Positions 46,713 through 55,344 of a stretch of 64,000 bases of DNA are shown here, piece after piece. The notes below the pieces were generated by a model that searched no databases, was not told the DNA's origin, and saw only the letters and a program-made list of their open reading frames with translations. Position numbers and translations under genes: made by a program. The stretch covers positions 19,421-83,420 of the forward strand of contig CAJOHE010000009.1 in assembly GCA_905234495.1 (NCBI GenBank), given 5' to 3'. Within the stretch, counting starts at the first letter, position 1, and the number at the start of each line of letters is the position of its first letter. This DNA comes from an uncultured Eubacterium sp. Lineage in GTDB: Bacteria > Bacillota > Clostridia > Oscillospirales > Acutalibacteraceae.

Positions 46713-48113
46713 TTAAAATCCGAATGGATTATTATTACCGCCCATATTGCCCATCATTTTCTGAGCCATTTCGGGATTTGCCTGCATCATTCGGCGCATT
46801 TTCTTGCTCATCTTGGGTGCGCCCTTGCCGCCGCCGAACTGCTTCATCATCTTCTGCATCTGCTTGAACTGGGAAAGAAGTCGGTTTACGTCCTCAACTT
46901 CCATACCGCAGCCCTTTGCAATTCTGCGCTTTCTTGAGGGATTGATGATATTGGGGTGCGCCCTCTCCTCAAGAGTCATTGAATATATGATTGACCTGAA
47001 ACGCTTGAAGGCGTCCTCGTCAATATCCTCGTCCTTAATCTTGCCGCCGAGCCCGGGGATGAGCTTTATGGTGTCCTTAAGGCTTCCCATACGCTCAATC
47101 TGGTCAAACTGGTCGAGCAGGTCGTTAAGGTCGAATTTGTTTTTCGCGAGCTTCTTTTCAAGCTCTGCCGCCTTCTTTTCGTCGAGCGACATCTCCGCCC
47201 TCTCGATGAACGAAAGCACGTCGCCCATTCCGAGGATACGCGACGCCATTCGCGCGGGGTGGAAGGTTTCGAGATTGTCGAGCTTTTCGCCCGTACCGAT
47301 AAACTTTATCGGCTTGCCGGTTACCGCTCTTACCGAAAGAGCCGCACCGCCTCGGGTGTCGCCGTCGAGCTTGGTGAGGATAACGCCGTCGATGCCGAGC
47401 GTTTCGTTGAAGCTCTTTGCAACGTTGACCGCGTCCTGACCTGTCATCGCGTCGATTACGAGAAGTATCTCGTGGGGATGAACCGTCTGGCGGATGTTTG
47501 TGAGCTCCTGCATCAGCTCCTCGTCAACGTGAAGTCGACCTGCCGTATCGAGGAAGACGTAGTCGTTGCCGTGGTCCTTTGCAAACTTTATAGCCTCTTC
47601 GGCGATGTGAACGGGGTTTTCGGTCCCCATTTCAAACACGGGAACGCCGACCTGTTCGCCGACAACCTGTAACTGCTTGATAGCTGCCGGACGGTAAACG
47701 TCGCAGGCAACGAGCAGAGGTCTGTGACCTTCTTTTTTTAGCTTAAGAGCAAGCTTTGCCGAGTGGGTTGTTTTACCGCTACCCTGAAGACCGCACATCA
47801 TAACTATGGTCGGCGGGTGGTTTGCGATTGCAAGCCTTGCCTCGTTGCCGCCCATAAGCTCTGTGAGCTCTTCGTTTACTATCTTGATAACCATCTGACC
47901 GGGGGTCAGCGATTCCATAACGTCGGCGCCGATTGCACGCTCGGTCACCTTAGCGGTAAATTCCTTTGAAACCTTATAGTTTACATCAGCCTCCAAAAGT
48001 GCAAGGCGAACCTCGCGCATTGCCTCTTTTACGTCGGCTTCGGTAAGCCTACCCTTGGCACGCAGTTTTTTGAACGAATTTTCAAGACGTTCGCTTAAGC
48101 CTTCAAATGCCAA
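46713..48113 (-). CDS. ffh: Signal recognition particle protein Ffh
   Basis: 466 residues. N-domain helices come first, then the G-domain with GLQGSGKTTHSAKLA (P-loop 108-115), DTAGRLHVDEELM, TKLDGDTRGG and GTGEKLDNLETF, then the methionine-rich M-domain (about 330-460) with MKQFGGGKGAPKMSKKMRRMM, which binds 4.5S RNA and signal sequences. It targets membrane proteins to FtsY and SecYEG. It follows ylxM by 15 bp and precedes rpsP. Confidence 0.98.
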   Translation of the reverse strand: MAFEGLSERLENSFKKLRAKGRLTEADVKEAMREVRLALLEADVNYKVSKEFTAKVTERAIGADVMESLTPGQMVIKIVNEELTELMGGNEARLAIANHPPTIVMMCGLQGSGKTTHSAKLALKLKKEGHRPLLVACDVYRPAAIKQLQVVGEQVGVPVFEMGTENPVHIAEEAIKFAKDHGNDYVFLDTAGRLHVDEELMQELTNIRQTVHPHEILLVIDAMTGQDAVNVAKSFNETLGIDGVILTKLDGDTRGGAALSVRAVTGKPIKFIGTGEKLDNLETFHPARMASRILGMGDVLSFIERAEMSLDEKKAAELEKKLAKNKFDLNDLLDQFDQIERMGSLKDTIKLIPGLGGKIKDEDIDEDAFKRFRSIIYSMTLEERAHPNIINPSRKRRIAKGCGMEVEDVNRLLSQFKQMQKMMKQFGGGKGAPKMSKKMRRMMQANPEMAQKMMGNMGGNNNPFGF

Positions 48114-48128
48114 GAAATCAACTCCTAA

Positions 48129-48494
48129 TTATTCTTCTTTTAAGAAAGAGCACAGCGTTTTTATTCTTGCAACGCTGTCGTTTATCTCCATTGAAAGGGA
48201 ATGGTTGAGGTTGTAGTCGTTGATAATCTCAACGCATCTCTCAATCTCCTCAACGCCCTTTTTCATCTCGTTGAAACGCTTTGCAAGACCGAGCCTTTCC
48301 TCCATATCGAAAAGCTGAGCCTCGGCGCGTTTAATTGAGTCGCGCACACCCTGACGGGTTATGCCCTCGTTTTCGGCAATCTCGGAAAGCGAGAGGTCTT
48401 CCTCGTAGTAATAGATAAGGAAATCGTGCTGCTTTTTGGTCAGCATTTCGCCGTAAAAATCAAGCAAGAACGGAATTTGCAAATCCTTTGCCAC
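48129..48494 (-). CDS. ylxM: YlxM-like helix-turn-helix protein
   Basis: 121 residues from a GTG at 48492-48494. That start has AAGGAG 8 nt upstream and gives the family beginning (AKDLQIPFLLDFYGEMLTKKQ); the 31 in-frame residues upstream overlap the promoter region and are rejected. It has a sigma-factor-like helix-turn-helix, LSLSEIAENEGITRQGVRDSIKRAEAQL. YlxM proteins are conserved just upstream of ffh; they are thought to modulate SRP, and their exact role is not settled. Confidence 0.92.
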   Translation of the reverse strand: MAKDLQIPFLLDFYGEMLTKKQHDFLIYYYEEDLSLSEIAENEGITRQGVRDSIKRAEAQLFDMEERLGLAKRFNEMKKGVEEIERCVEIINDYNLNHSLSMEINDSVARIKTLCSFLKEE

Positions 48495-48558
48495 GATATC
48501 CTCTCCTTTCAGATAATTGCGTTTTGATGTAAAGTATTTTTTCTTTACAGCATGGGTT

Positions 48559-48587
48559 ATTATACTAAAATAATCGGGTGATGTCAA
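48559..48587 (-). promoter_or_regulatory. Perfect consensus promoter of the ylxM-ffh operon
   Basis: On the minus strand, TTGACA (48582-48587), 17 bp, TATAAT (48559-48564). The leader can form a CTGTAAAG/CTTTACA hairpin. Confidence 0.87.
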
Positions 48588-48691
48588 GGAATTTTTTAAT
48601 AATATTTTTAATTAAATTTTCGCAAAAAGTATTGACACAATTTGTTGTGTAAAGAAAAAGCCTTTACACAATAGAAAGGCAGTAAATTAAT

Positions 48692-48743
48692 GCGGAATTC
48701 GGAATGCGGAATGCGGAATTAAGGGGCGAACAAAGTTCGCCCC
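48692..48743. repeat. Four 7-bp units followed by a GGGGCGAAC palindrome
   Basis: GCGGAAT, TCGGAAT, GCGGAAT, GCGGAAT (48692-48719) in tandem, then GGGGCGAAC-AAA-GTTCGCCCC (48723-48743) and TACAA. The palindrome is one of three related copies within 2.2 kb. The rest of the 339-bp gap at 48495-48833 holds the ylxM promoter, a TTGTGTAAAG/CCTTTACACAA hairpin (about 48645-48672) and the terminator at 48807. Confidence 0.8.
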
Positions 48744-48806
48744 TACAATGAAATAATTCTGACAAATTATGAAGTTAAATAAATTCAAAATGAATTCATT
48801 TCATTG

Positions 48807-48832
48807 AAAAAAGAGCCTTACGGCTCTTTTTT
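48807..48832 (-). terminator. Terminator of the choline-binding-repeat protein gene
   Basis: AAAAAAGAGCC-TTAC-GGCTCTTTTTT, an 11-bp stem with A/T ends, directly after the stop at 48834. Confidence 0.88.
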
Positions 48833-48833
48833 C

Positions 48834-50123
48834 TTACGGATTCAGGCATACGCCGGAGCTGTTGAACTTATAGGTCTTGGTGCCGATACGGCGGGAACCG
48901 GTTGTCATACTGCCGTCGGTTCCGAGATAGTACCATTTTCCGCTGAGCTTCAGCCAGCCCGTTTTCATTACGCCCTTGCCGTCGAAATAATACCACTTGT
49001 TTGATACCTTCTGCCAGCCTGTAGCCATAGCGCCCGAGCTTGTGAGGTAATACCATTTGCCGCCCGACTTGAGCCAGCCCGTTTTCATCGAGCCGTTCTT
49101 GTCGAGATAGTACCATTTTCCGCCGATTCTCTGCCAGCCTGTCTGCATCTCGCCGAACTCATCAAAATAGTACCATTTGCCCTTATCCTTTACCCATCCG
49201 GTTGCGGCAATACCGTTTTCAATGTAGTACCAGATGCCAAACTCACAATACCAGTGATTTCCCTTAACAATCGTTACGGGAATATCGACCGAAGCACCGA
49301 GGAAGAGAACGCTGAACGCGTGATTGCCCACACCCCACGGTTCCTCGTCGGGGAAGATATTGTCTATCGCAAGCTCGTTTCCGTCAGCGTCCGCAAAGAA
49401 AACATAGGGGAAGCTTACCGTTTCGCCCGTTTCCTCGTCGATGTACTCAAAATTCTCAAAGACTGCGTAATATGCAACCGTTGAGCCGTCCTTGAAATTG
49501 ACGCTGATGTAGTCCCCTTCGCTGACTGCATAAAGAAAATCGTAGGTAAAAGCCGTGTACATTTCCCAGTTTTCGCCTAACATAAAATCGGTATATCCGT
49601 TTGTGTTTTCCCTGAAAACAGCGGGATTTTCGGTAACGTATTCAGCGCTTTCAACGGGTGTTTCGTCAACTATAACATTTACGGGGCAGTTCTTTGCACC
49701 AACCTGAACGTATACGACGTACTCGCCGCCGACCGTCCAGTGCTCCTCATACTGGCTGACCTCTTCAACAACGTACCACTCGGGTGAGTCGCCCTCCTCG
49801 TCGAAGAAATCAAAAACGATTTCAGTCCATCCGTCGGGCTCTTTAACCTCAAGCTTCCGGGCTACATATTCTTTCGAGCTTCCGTCGGTATAATTAACCG
49901 TTATGGAGCTTCCCTCGATGAGAAGCGCGGATTCAGGCTCGTAAAGATAAAAGTCATCGTCTTCTTCATCATCAACAATAAATCTTCCGCCCGAGTTTTC
50001 AATTACGTGAACGGCGTCCTCGCTGTAGCTTACCGAGCTGATTCGCTTAACTGCGCCGAAGGACGTTATATTAAGCGACATAACAACGGCAAATGCAAGC
50101 ATAGCGCAAATCAGTTTTTTCAT
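48834..50123 (-). CDS. Secreted protein with C-terminal choline/cell-wall-binding repeats
   Basis: 429 residues. A signal peptide (MKKLICAMLAFAVVMSLNI, cut near SFG) is followed by about 260 residues of unknown domains that look beta-rich and acidic. The C-terminal 140 residues hold about six 20-residue repeats of the CW_binding_1 type, such as GWQRIGGKWYYLDKNGSMKT (GW, KWYY and G.M.TG). These repeats bind choline or wall polymers in many Firmicutes and make non-covalent surface anchors. The N-terminal function is unknown. It has a perfect consensus promoter and GGAGGT before the ATG. Confidence 0.85.
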   Translation of the reverse strand: MKKLICAMLAFAVVMSLNITSFGAVKRISSVSYSEDAVHVIENSGGRFIVDDEEDDDFYLYEPESALLIEGSSITVNYTDGSSKEYVARKLEVKEPDGWTEIVFDFFDEEGDSPEWYVVEEVSQYEEHWTVGGEYVVYVQVGAKNCPVNVIVDETPVESAEYVTENPAVFRENTNGYTDFMLGENWEMYTAFTYDFLYAVSEGDYISVNFKDGSTVAYYAVFENFEYIDEETGETVSFPYVFFADADGNELAIDNIFPDEEPWGVGNHAFSVLFLGASVDIPVTIVKGNHWYCEFGIWYYIENGIAATGWVKDKGKWYYFDEFGEMQTGWQRIGGKWYYLDKNGSMKTGWLKSGGKWYYLTSSGAMATGWQKVSNKWYYFDGKGVMKTGWLKLSGKWYYLGTDGSMTTGSRRIGTKTYKFNSSGVCLNP

Positions 50124-50175
50124 ATATATTTACCTCCTTAATTCTTTGAAAAGAAAAACCGCCTCTTACAGTTTT

Positions 50176-50204
50176 ATTATAAGTGAATTGACATTTGGTG
50201 TCAA
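50176..50204 (-). promoter_or_regulatory. Consensus promoter with inverted repeat over the -35 box
   Basis: On the minus strand, TTGACA (50199-50204), 17 bp, TATAAT (50176-50181). The -35 box is part of TTGACA-CCAAA-TGTCAA, a possible operator. Confidence 0.82.
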
Positions 50205-50218
50205 TAGTGTCTATTAAA

Positions 50219-50247
50219 GAGAGAGCAATTCGTGAATCGCCCCTACG
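50219..50247. repeat. Degenerate second copy of the GGGCGA/TCGCCC palindrome
   Basis: Plus strand GAGAGCAATTCGTGAATCGC then CCCTACG. The right half matches the copies at 48723 and 50894; the left arm has decayed. It lies 33 bp after the stop of the gene at 50281. Confidence 0.6.
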
Positions 50248-50280
50248 GTTTATTCAATTCCTCCCCTGTTGCAATTATTC

Positions 50281-50784
50281 TTAATCAAGTGTGTCTTTCG
50301 GCGTGAAGTCAGGCGGGATATCATATCCTGCAAGACGCAGCGCATCAAGATACTGCGGATTTTGCAGGCGAAGCGAAGAACGTTTCAATTCCTCTTCGAG
50401 CTCCGCTCTTTTGTTTTTCACGCTTCGCTTACCCGTGCGTATCAGAGAAACCAAACCTATAACAAGGGAAAAGCATCCTATGGCAAACGCTATAGGATAT
50501 ATCCTGCCCGTAGCAGAAAGCAACAACGTTCCCACGGTAAGCGCTGCGCCGAACAGCATCATTGTTAAGCTCTCCTTTTTGTTCTTCTTCTGATAAGGGT
50601 CAATATCATCATAAACCGCGCCCTCAAGAGCGATTTCGTGAAAACGTTTGTCTATGTATGTAGCGCCGCATTTGGGACAGGTTCTGAGCGGTGAGCCGTA
50701 AATATGGGCATCTTTATCCCCGTAGTTTTTTGAACACTCCGCACCGCAGTTAGGGCAGTTTATGGTGGTGACATTCACTTTCAT
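50281..50784 (-). CDS. Zinc-ribbon membrane protein of unknown function
   Basis: 167 residues. An N-terminal zinc ribbon, INCPNCGAECSKNYG...TCPKCGATY (cysteines around residues 10, 13, 35 and 38), is followed by a charged stretch (DPYQKKNKKESL), two membrane helices (MMLFGAALTVGTLLL and AFAIGCFSLVIGLVSLI) and a basic C-terminal region (RTGKRSVKNKRAELEEELKRSS). No enzyme motif. AAGGAG lies before the ATG, and a promoter is upstream. Function is unknown; zinc-ribbon plus two helices is a common type in Firmicutes. Confidence 0.72.
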   Translation of the reverse strand: MKVNVTTINCPNCGAECSKNYGDKDAHIYGSPLRTCPKCGATYIDKRFHEIALEGAVYDDIDPYQKKNKKESLTMMLFGAALTVGTLLLSATGRIYPIAFAIGCFSLVIGLVSLIRTGKRSVKNKRAELEEELKRSSLRLQNPQYLDALRLAGYDIPPDFTPKDTLD

Positions 50785-50817
50785 TGTTTTTCTCCTTGAG
50801 TTTTTTTATTATCTAAA

Positions 50818-50845
50818 ATTATACAGCGCATATAAGAATATGCAA
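50818..50845 (-). promoter_or_regulatory. Promoter of the zinc-ribbon membrane protein gene
   Basis: On the minus strand, TTGCAT (50840-50845), 16 bp, TATAAT (50818-50823). Confidence 0.6.
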
Positions 50846-50893
50846 TACGAAACGGCGAAGTGCAAGAAAAACGCAACGAAACGCAAGAAAAAA

Positions 50894-50914
50894 GGGCGAT
50901 TCGTAAATCGCCCC
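50894..50914 (-). terminator. Third GGGCGA palindrome, likely the ilvE terminator
   Basis: GGGCGATT-CGTA-AATCGCCC, followed on the minus strand by TTTTTTC. It lies 60 bp after the ilvE stop and is the same repeat type as 48723-48743 and 50219-50247. Confidence 0.7.
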
Positions 50915-50973
50915 TACAAGATACCTTGTAATAATATAAGTTTTGTCGCGGTTATGCGCCGTTATCGGAAGTC

Positions 50974-51999
50974 TCAGTCGATTTCTACTATCCAGCCCTC
51001 GGGCGCCTCGATTGTGCCCATCTGGATTCCTGTGAGTGTTTCGTAGAGCTTCTTTGTAATCGGTCCCATTTCTTCCATACCTGACGGGAAGCAGATTTCC
51101 TCGCCGTGGTCAACAATCTTGCCGACCGGTGAGATAACCGCAGCCGTGCCGCAGAGACCGCATTCAGCCATATCCTTAACCTCTTCAAGAGTAACCTCGC
51201 GGTGCTCAACGGTTAAGCCGAGATACTTCTCTGCAACAACCATAAGCGAACGGCGGGTGATTGAAGGAAGGATTGAATTTGATTTTGGCGTAACGATTTT
51301 GCCGTCCTTTGTTACGAAAAGGAAGTTTGCGCCGCCTGTTTCCTCAACCTTTGTACGGGTTGCGGGGTCAAGATACATATTCTCGTCGAAGCCCTTGTTG
51401 TGAGCGTCTACGATATTATGTAAGCTCATAGCGTAGTTGAGGCCTGCCTTGATGTGGCCGGTGCCGTGGGGGGCAGCTCTGTCCTCGTCTGAAACACGGA
51501 TTGTAATCGGCTTTGCGCCGCCCTTGAAGTAGGGACCAACCGGTGTGCAGAAAAGACGGAACATATACTCTTCAGCGGGCTTTACGCCGATAACTGAGTT
51601 ATAGCCGAACATAAAGGGACGGATGTAGAGAGTTGCGCCCGAGCCGTAAGGCGGAACGTATGCTGCGTTTGCCTTAACCACTGCCTTTACAGCCTCGATG
51701 AACCTGTCCTCGGGGAATACGGGCATCTCAAGTCTTTCGCAGGAATCCTTCATTCTTGCGGCGTTGAGGTCGGGACGGAAGCAAACGATTCTGCCGTCAG
51801 CCGTTGTGTATGCCTTCAAGCCCTCGAAACAGGTCTGTGCGTACTGAAGCACGCAGGCACATTCGTTCATTGTGATGTTGGCATCTTCGGTGAGAGCGCC
51901 GTCGTCCCACTTGCCGTCCTTATACATCGAAACGAATCTCTTGTCAGTCGGAATATAAGCGAAGCCGAGCTCCGACCAGTTGATGTTCTTTTTTTCCAT
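50974..51999 (-). CDS. ilvE: Branched-chain amino acid aminotransferase
   Basis: 341 residues, the long BCAT form of fold-type IV PLP enzymes. Motifs: FEGLKAYTTADGRIVCFRPD near the N-terminus, the PLP lysine in GHIKAGLNYAMSL (Lys184), and EETGGANFLFVTKDGKIVTP. It interconverts valine, leucine and isoleucine with their 2-oxo acids in the cytoplasm. It is a single gene with its own promoter; no other ilv or leu gene is nearby. CAGGAGATG lies before the ATG. Confidence 0.96.
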   Translation of the reverse strand: MEKKNINWSELGFAYIPTDKRFVSMYKDGKWDDGALTEDANITMNECACVLQYAQTCFEGLKAYTTADGRIVCFRPDLNAARMKDSCERLEMPVFPEDRFIEAVKAVVKANAAYVPPYGSGATLYIRPFMFGYNSVIGVKPAEEYMFRLFCTPVGPYFKGGAKPITIRVSDEDRAAPHGTGHIKAGLNYAMSLHNIVDAHNKGFDENMYLDPATRTKVEETGGANFLFVTKDGKIVTPKSNSILPSITRRSLMVVAEKYLGLTVEHREVTLEEVKDMAECGLCGTAAVISPVGKIVDHGEEICFPSGMEEMGPITKKLYETLTGIQMGTIEAPEGWIVEID

Positions 52000-52048
52000 A
52001 ATCAGTCATCTCCTGTATGTAATTTAATAATTTAATCTAATAAAGTAT

Positions 52049-52076
52049 ATTATAGCACTTTATATTCATTTTGCAA
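52049..52076 (-). promoter_or_regulatory. ilvE promoter
   Basis: On the minus strand, TTGCAA (52071-52076), 16 bp, TATAAT (52049-52054), about 50 nt before the ATG. Confidence 0.72.
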
Positions 52077-52118
52077 TATGTTTGCGAATTATTTTCGTTA
52101 TAAAATATCCGTCCTGAA

Positions 52119-52237
52119 ATGCCGCAGGCAATTCACGTTGCGAAGCAACTATTCATGACCGAAGGTCAATTCATGCCGCAGGTAATTCACAAATGATTTG
52201 CAAGCTACGCTTGCATGATTTGATTGTTGCGCAATCA
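52119..52237. repeat. Array of six mini-hairpins joined by ATTCA(C/T) linkers
   Basis: In order: TGCC-GCA-GGCA (52120-52130), GTTGC-GAA-GCAAC (52137-52149), GACC-GAA-GGTC (52157-52167), TGCC-GCA-GGTA (52174-52184), TGCAAGC-TAC-GCTTGCA (52199-52215) and TGATTG-TTGCG-CAATCA (52221-52237). The first four are spaced by AATTCAC/TATTCAT/AATTCAT. The last overlaps the mutS2 stop. No gene lies here. Confidence 0.8.
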
Positions 52238-54610
52238 TTTTAATTTTGCGATGGTTACGCCGTTTTCGCCCTCGCCGTATTTACCGAGGCGGTACTCAGC
52301 AATATTCGGGTGGCGGCGCAGATAGTCGTTGACAGCCTTTCTGAGTGCGCCCGTACCCTTGCCGTGGATGATGCGAATCTCGGCAATATCCGTGAGCACG
52401 CAGCGGTCGATGAACATTCCGAGCTTCGCGATTGCCTCGTCAGCCATATCGCCCCTGAGGTCTATTTCCGTGGTAATATCCGAGTCGGCGCGCGAGGCGG
52501 GCTTTGTAATATTGCGCCTCTGCGGGGTTTTCGGTTTTTCCTTTTTGGGCTTGTCCATCAGCATAATATCCGAGAGCTTTACCCTTGATTTGAGCGCTCC
52601 CGACTGAACGAGAACCCTGTCCCCTACCTCGAGTACCTCGCCCTCGCCGATGCCCTTGATTATTACCCTGTCGCCTGCAACGGGCTCGCGGGGTAGCTTG
52701 TAGTCGTAGTCCCAGTTTTCGGCAAGCTCCTGCGGATTGACAATGTCGTCAATCTCGCCGAGGCGGTTTCTGACGGTGCGCTTTGCTTTTTTTGCAAGCT
52801 CAGCGGCGCCCGTGCTCTCCTGCTCTTTTTTGAGGCGTTCAAGCTCCGTCAGGAATTCCTGCGACTTGCGCTTAGCGGCGTCAACAAGCTTTTCCGCCTC
52901 CTTCTTTGCGCGGTCGATTTCGCGCTCTTTAAGCGTTTCAATCCTGTCCTTTTCAGCCTTCGCCTTACGCTCGGTTTCTTTTGCCCTCTCGGTCATCTCA
53001 GCCGCGCGCTGCTTTTCGTTTTCAAGCTCCTTGCGTGTGAGTTCAAGCGATTCGAGCACAGCCTCAAACGAGCGGCTCTCGTTGCCTATGAGCCCCTTTG
53101 CGCTGTCTATAACCTCTTTGGGCATACCGAGATGCTCGGATATCGCAAAGGCGTTTGAACGTCCCGGAACGCCGATGAGAAGGCGGTACGTGGGCTTGAG
53201 CGTTTCAACGTCAAATTCACAGCTGCCGTTGACCACGCCCTGAGTTTCAAGCGCGTAGGCTTTGAGTTCGGCATAGTGCGTTGTCGAAACGACCTTTGCG
53301 CCCTTTTTGCGAAGCTCCTCAATGATTGACACGGCGAGCGCCGCGCCCTCGACGGGGTCGGTACCCGCGCCGAGCTCGTCTATGAGAACGAGGCTCTTTG
53401 AGTCAGCCTTATTGATTATATCGATGACGTTTACCATATGTGATGAAAACGTCGAAAGTGACTGCTCAATGCTCTGTTCGTCGCCGATGTCGACAAGAAT
53501 CTTATCAAACACCGCGATTTTTGAGCCGTCCGAAACGGGAATGAGAAGTCCGCACATTGTCATCGCCGTGAGAAGTCCGAGGGTTTTGAGCGTTACGGTT
53601 TTGCCTCCCGTGTTCGGTCCCGTGATGACGAGGGTGTCGTACTCGCTGCCGAGCGAGATATTTATAGGCACGACCTTCTTTTTATCAATCAGCGGATGGC
53701 GGGCCTTTTTGAGCTCGATTATTCCGTCGGTATTAAGTATGGGCTTCGAGGCTTTCATTTTGTACGCAAGGTGGGCTTTTGCAAAAATCAGGTTGAGCAT
53801 TACGGCGCTCTCAAACGAGTGCTTTATGCTCTCGGCAAAATCGCCCGCCTCGGCTGAAAGCTCAAAGAGAATGCGCATAATCTCGTCGCGTTCCCTGCCC
53901 TGAAGCACCTTTATATCGTTGTTTGCGTCAACAACCGACGCGGGCTCAATAAAGACCGTTGCGCCCGTTGAAGACGTATCGTGAACGAGTCCCGGCACGT
54001 TTGCCCTGCACTCAGCCTTTACGGGAACGACGAAGCGCCCGTTTCGCTGGGTGACAATCGCTTCCTGCAGATACTGCCTGTAGTGCTCGGAATGAATCAT
54101 CGAATCGAGCTTATCCCTGATTGAGCTTTCCTTTGAATTGATTTTCCGTCTGATGTCTGAAAGCTCGGAGGACGCTTTATCGGCAATCTCCTCGGGGCTT
54201 ACGATGCAGGCAAAAATCTTGCTTTCAAGATATTTGTTTACCGTAATTCCCTCAAAGAAAAAGTCGAGCGAGCTCTTTACGCCCGAACAGTGGGAATACC
54301 ACTCGCCGAGGGTGCGAAACGCCCTGAGGGTAAAGCCTATCTCAAGCAGCTCGCCGGGATTAAGCGAACCGCCTGCCGCCGCTCTGTGAAGCGGATTATT
54401 CACATTTTTGAGACCTGAAAACGAGGGCGCTCCGAAGCGCGCGAGAAACGAGAAGGCGTCCTCGGTCTGAGTGAGAAGCCTTTCGACCTCGTTCGGGTCG
54501 CTCTCGGGTTTGAGCGCGAGGGCAAGCTCCTTTGAGTCGGGGATTGCGCACTCCTCTGCAAGCCTGTCAAGTATCAGGTCAAGCTCAAGCGTTTTGTAGT
54601 TTTTTTCCAT
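52235..54610 (-). CDS. mutS2: Endonuclease MutS2 / ribosome-rescue factor RqcU
   Basis: 791 residues. The core and clamp come first (about 1-300), then the ATPase with the P-loop GPNTGGKT (331-338) and DELGAGTDPVEGAALA, a long charged coiled coil (about 510-630), a KOW-like part (GDRVIIKGIGEGEVLEVGD) and the C-terminal Smr domain with DLRGDMADEA and IIHGKGTGALRKAV. It acts on collided ribosomes and was earlier linked to limiting recombination. Its start overlaps the recO stop (TGATG), which ends the corC-to-mutS2 operon. Confidence 0.96.
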   Translation of the reverse strand: MEKNYKTLELDLILDRLAEECAIPDSKELALALKPESDPNEVERLLTQTEDAFSFLARFGAPSFSGLKNVNNPLHRAAAGGSLNPGELLEIGFTLRAFRTLGEWYSHCSGVKSSLDFFFEGITVNKYLESKIFACIVSPEEIADKASSELSDIRRKINSKESSIRDKLDSMIHSEHYRQYLQEAIVTQRNGRFVVPVKAECRANVPGLVHDTSSTGATVFIEPASVVDANNDIKVLQGRERDEIMRILFELSAEAGDFAESIKHSFESAVMLNLIFAKAHLAYKMKASKPILNTDGIIELKKARHPLIDKKKVVPINISLGSEYDTLVITGPNTGGKTVTLKTLGLLTAMTMCGLLIPVSDGSKIAVFDKILVDIGDEQSIEQSLSTFSSHMVNVIDIINKADSKSLVLIDELGAGTDPVEGAALAVSIIEELRKKGAKVVSTTHYAELKAYALETQGVVNGSCEFDVETLKPTYRLLIGVPGRSNAFAISEHLGMPKEVIDSAKGLIGNESRSFEAVLESLELTRKELENEKQRAAEMTERAKETERKAKAEKDRIETLKEREIDRAKKEAEKLVDAAKRKSQEFLTELERLKKEQESTGAAELAKKAKRTVRNRLGEIDDIVNPQELAENWDYDYKLPREPVAGDRVIIKGIGEGEVLEVGDRVLVQSGALKSRVKLSDIMLMDKPKKEKPKTPQRRNITKPASRADSDITTEIDLRGDMADEAIAKLGMFIDRCVLTDIAEIRIIHGKGTGALRKAVNDYLRRHPNIAEYRLGKYGEGENGVTIAKLK

Positions 54611-55344
54611 CAGTCAAGTCCTTTATAAAAAGCAAGGGTGGGCAGATTTTTCTGTATTCGCGATAAAAGATATTTTTCGCTCACGCTTTGCAGGATGTCA
54701 AGATTTTCCTCGCTGAGCGTATAGGAAAAGATTTTCTTCGGCTCAGTCAGGCAGATATAGCGGATTGCGGTAATCACGCTTTTCGGAACAGGTATAGCCC
54801 CTGCCGCGCCGTGCTCTTCGCAGTATATCACGCCCTCGAGCGCATCAAAATACATCGTGTCGGTTTCATATGTACCGCAGGTGTGGCATGCCAAGATGTC
54901 GGGCATATAGCCCGAAAGGGAAAGCACACGAAACTCCACGGCGGATTTGATAATCCTCAAATCCTTATTGCTGCTGCATAGCAGATGCAGGGCGTTTAGG
55001 ATTACCGAAAGCATTTCCTCCGCGGGCTGTTCCTCGCTTGCAAGCTCATAGGCAAGCTGGGCAAAATACTGAGCGAGGGCAAGCTTTTTGATGTCCTTCC
55101 TCAAATCGAAAAAGACCTCAATCGGCGAGGCGTTGTCGATAACGTTTGCCTCCCTGCCGCGGTAGATTGAAAAGTCGGCATATGCGAAAAGCGAGGTTGA
55201 AGAGCTTATGCGGTTTTTCATCTGCTTTGCACCTCTTGCAAAGGCGCGGACGATACCGGAATCAGCAGTAAGAAGAGTAACCAAACGGTCACTCTCCCCT
55301 ATCGTCTGTTCTCTTATAACCAAGCCTTTCATCGAAGTATTCAT
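54610..55344 (-). CDS. recO: DNA repair protein RecO
   Basis: 244 residues. The N-terminal OB fold starts MKGLVIREQTIGESDRLVTLLTADSGIVRAFARGAKQMKN. The helical domain includes AQYFAQLAYELA, and the C-terminal zinc site reads CHTCGTYE...YCEEHG (three Cys and one His). RecO loads RecA at gaps together with RecR. Its first 56 bp overlap the small yqzL-like gene in another frame, and its stop overlaps mutS2. It follows era, as in other Firmicutes. Confidence 0.95.
   Translation of the reverse strand: MNTSMKGLVIREQTIGESDRLVTLLTADSGIVRAFARGAKQMKNRISSSTSLFAYADFSIYRGREANVIDNASPIEVFFDLRKDIKKLALAQYFAQLAYELASEEQPAEEMLSVILNALHLLCSSNKDLRIIKSAVEFRVLSLSGYMPDILACHTCGTYETDTMYFDALEGVIYCEEHGAAGAIPVPKSVITAIRYICLTEPKKIFSYTLSEENLDILQSVSEKYLLSRIQKNLPTLAFYKGLD

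Noticed and set aside
46804..47439. Antisense ORF over ffh (211 codons)
   Set aside because: Shadow of the ffh coding region, Ser/Ser-Phe rich, without start signals. Similar antisense frames over mutS2 (52737-53243, 53307-53903) were left out for the same reason.
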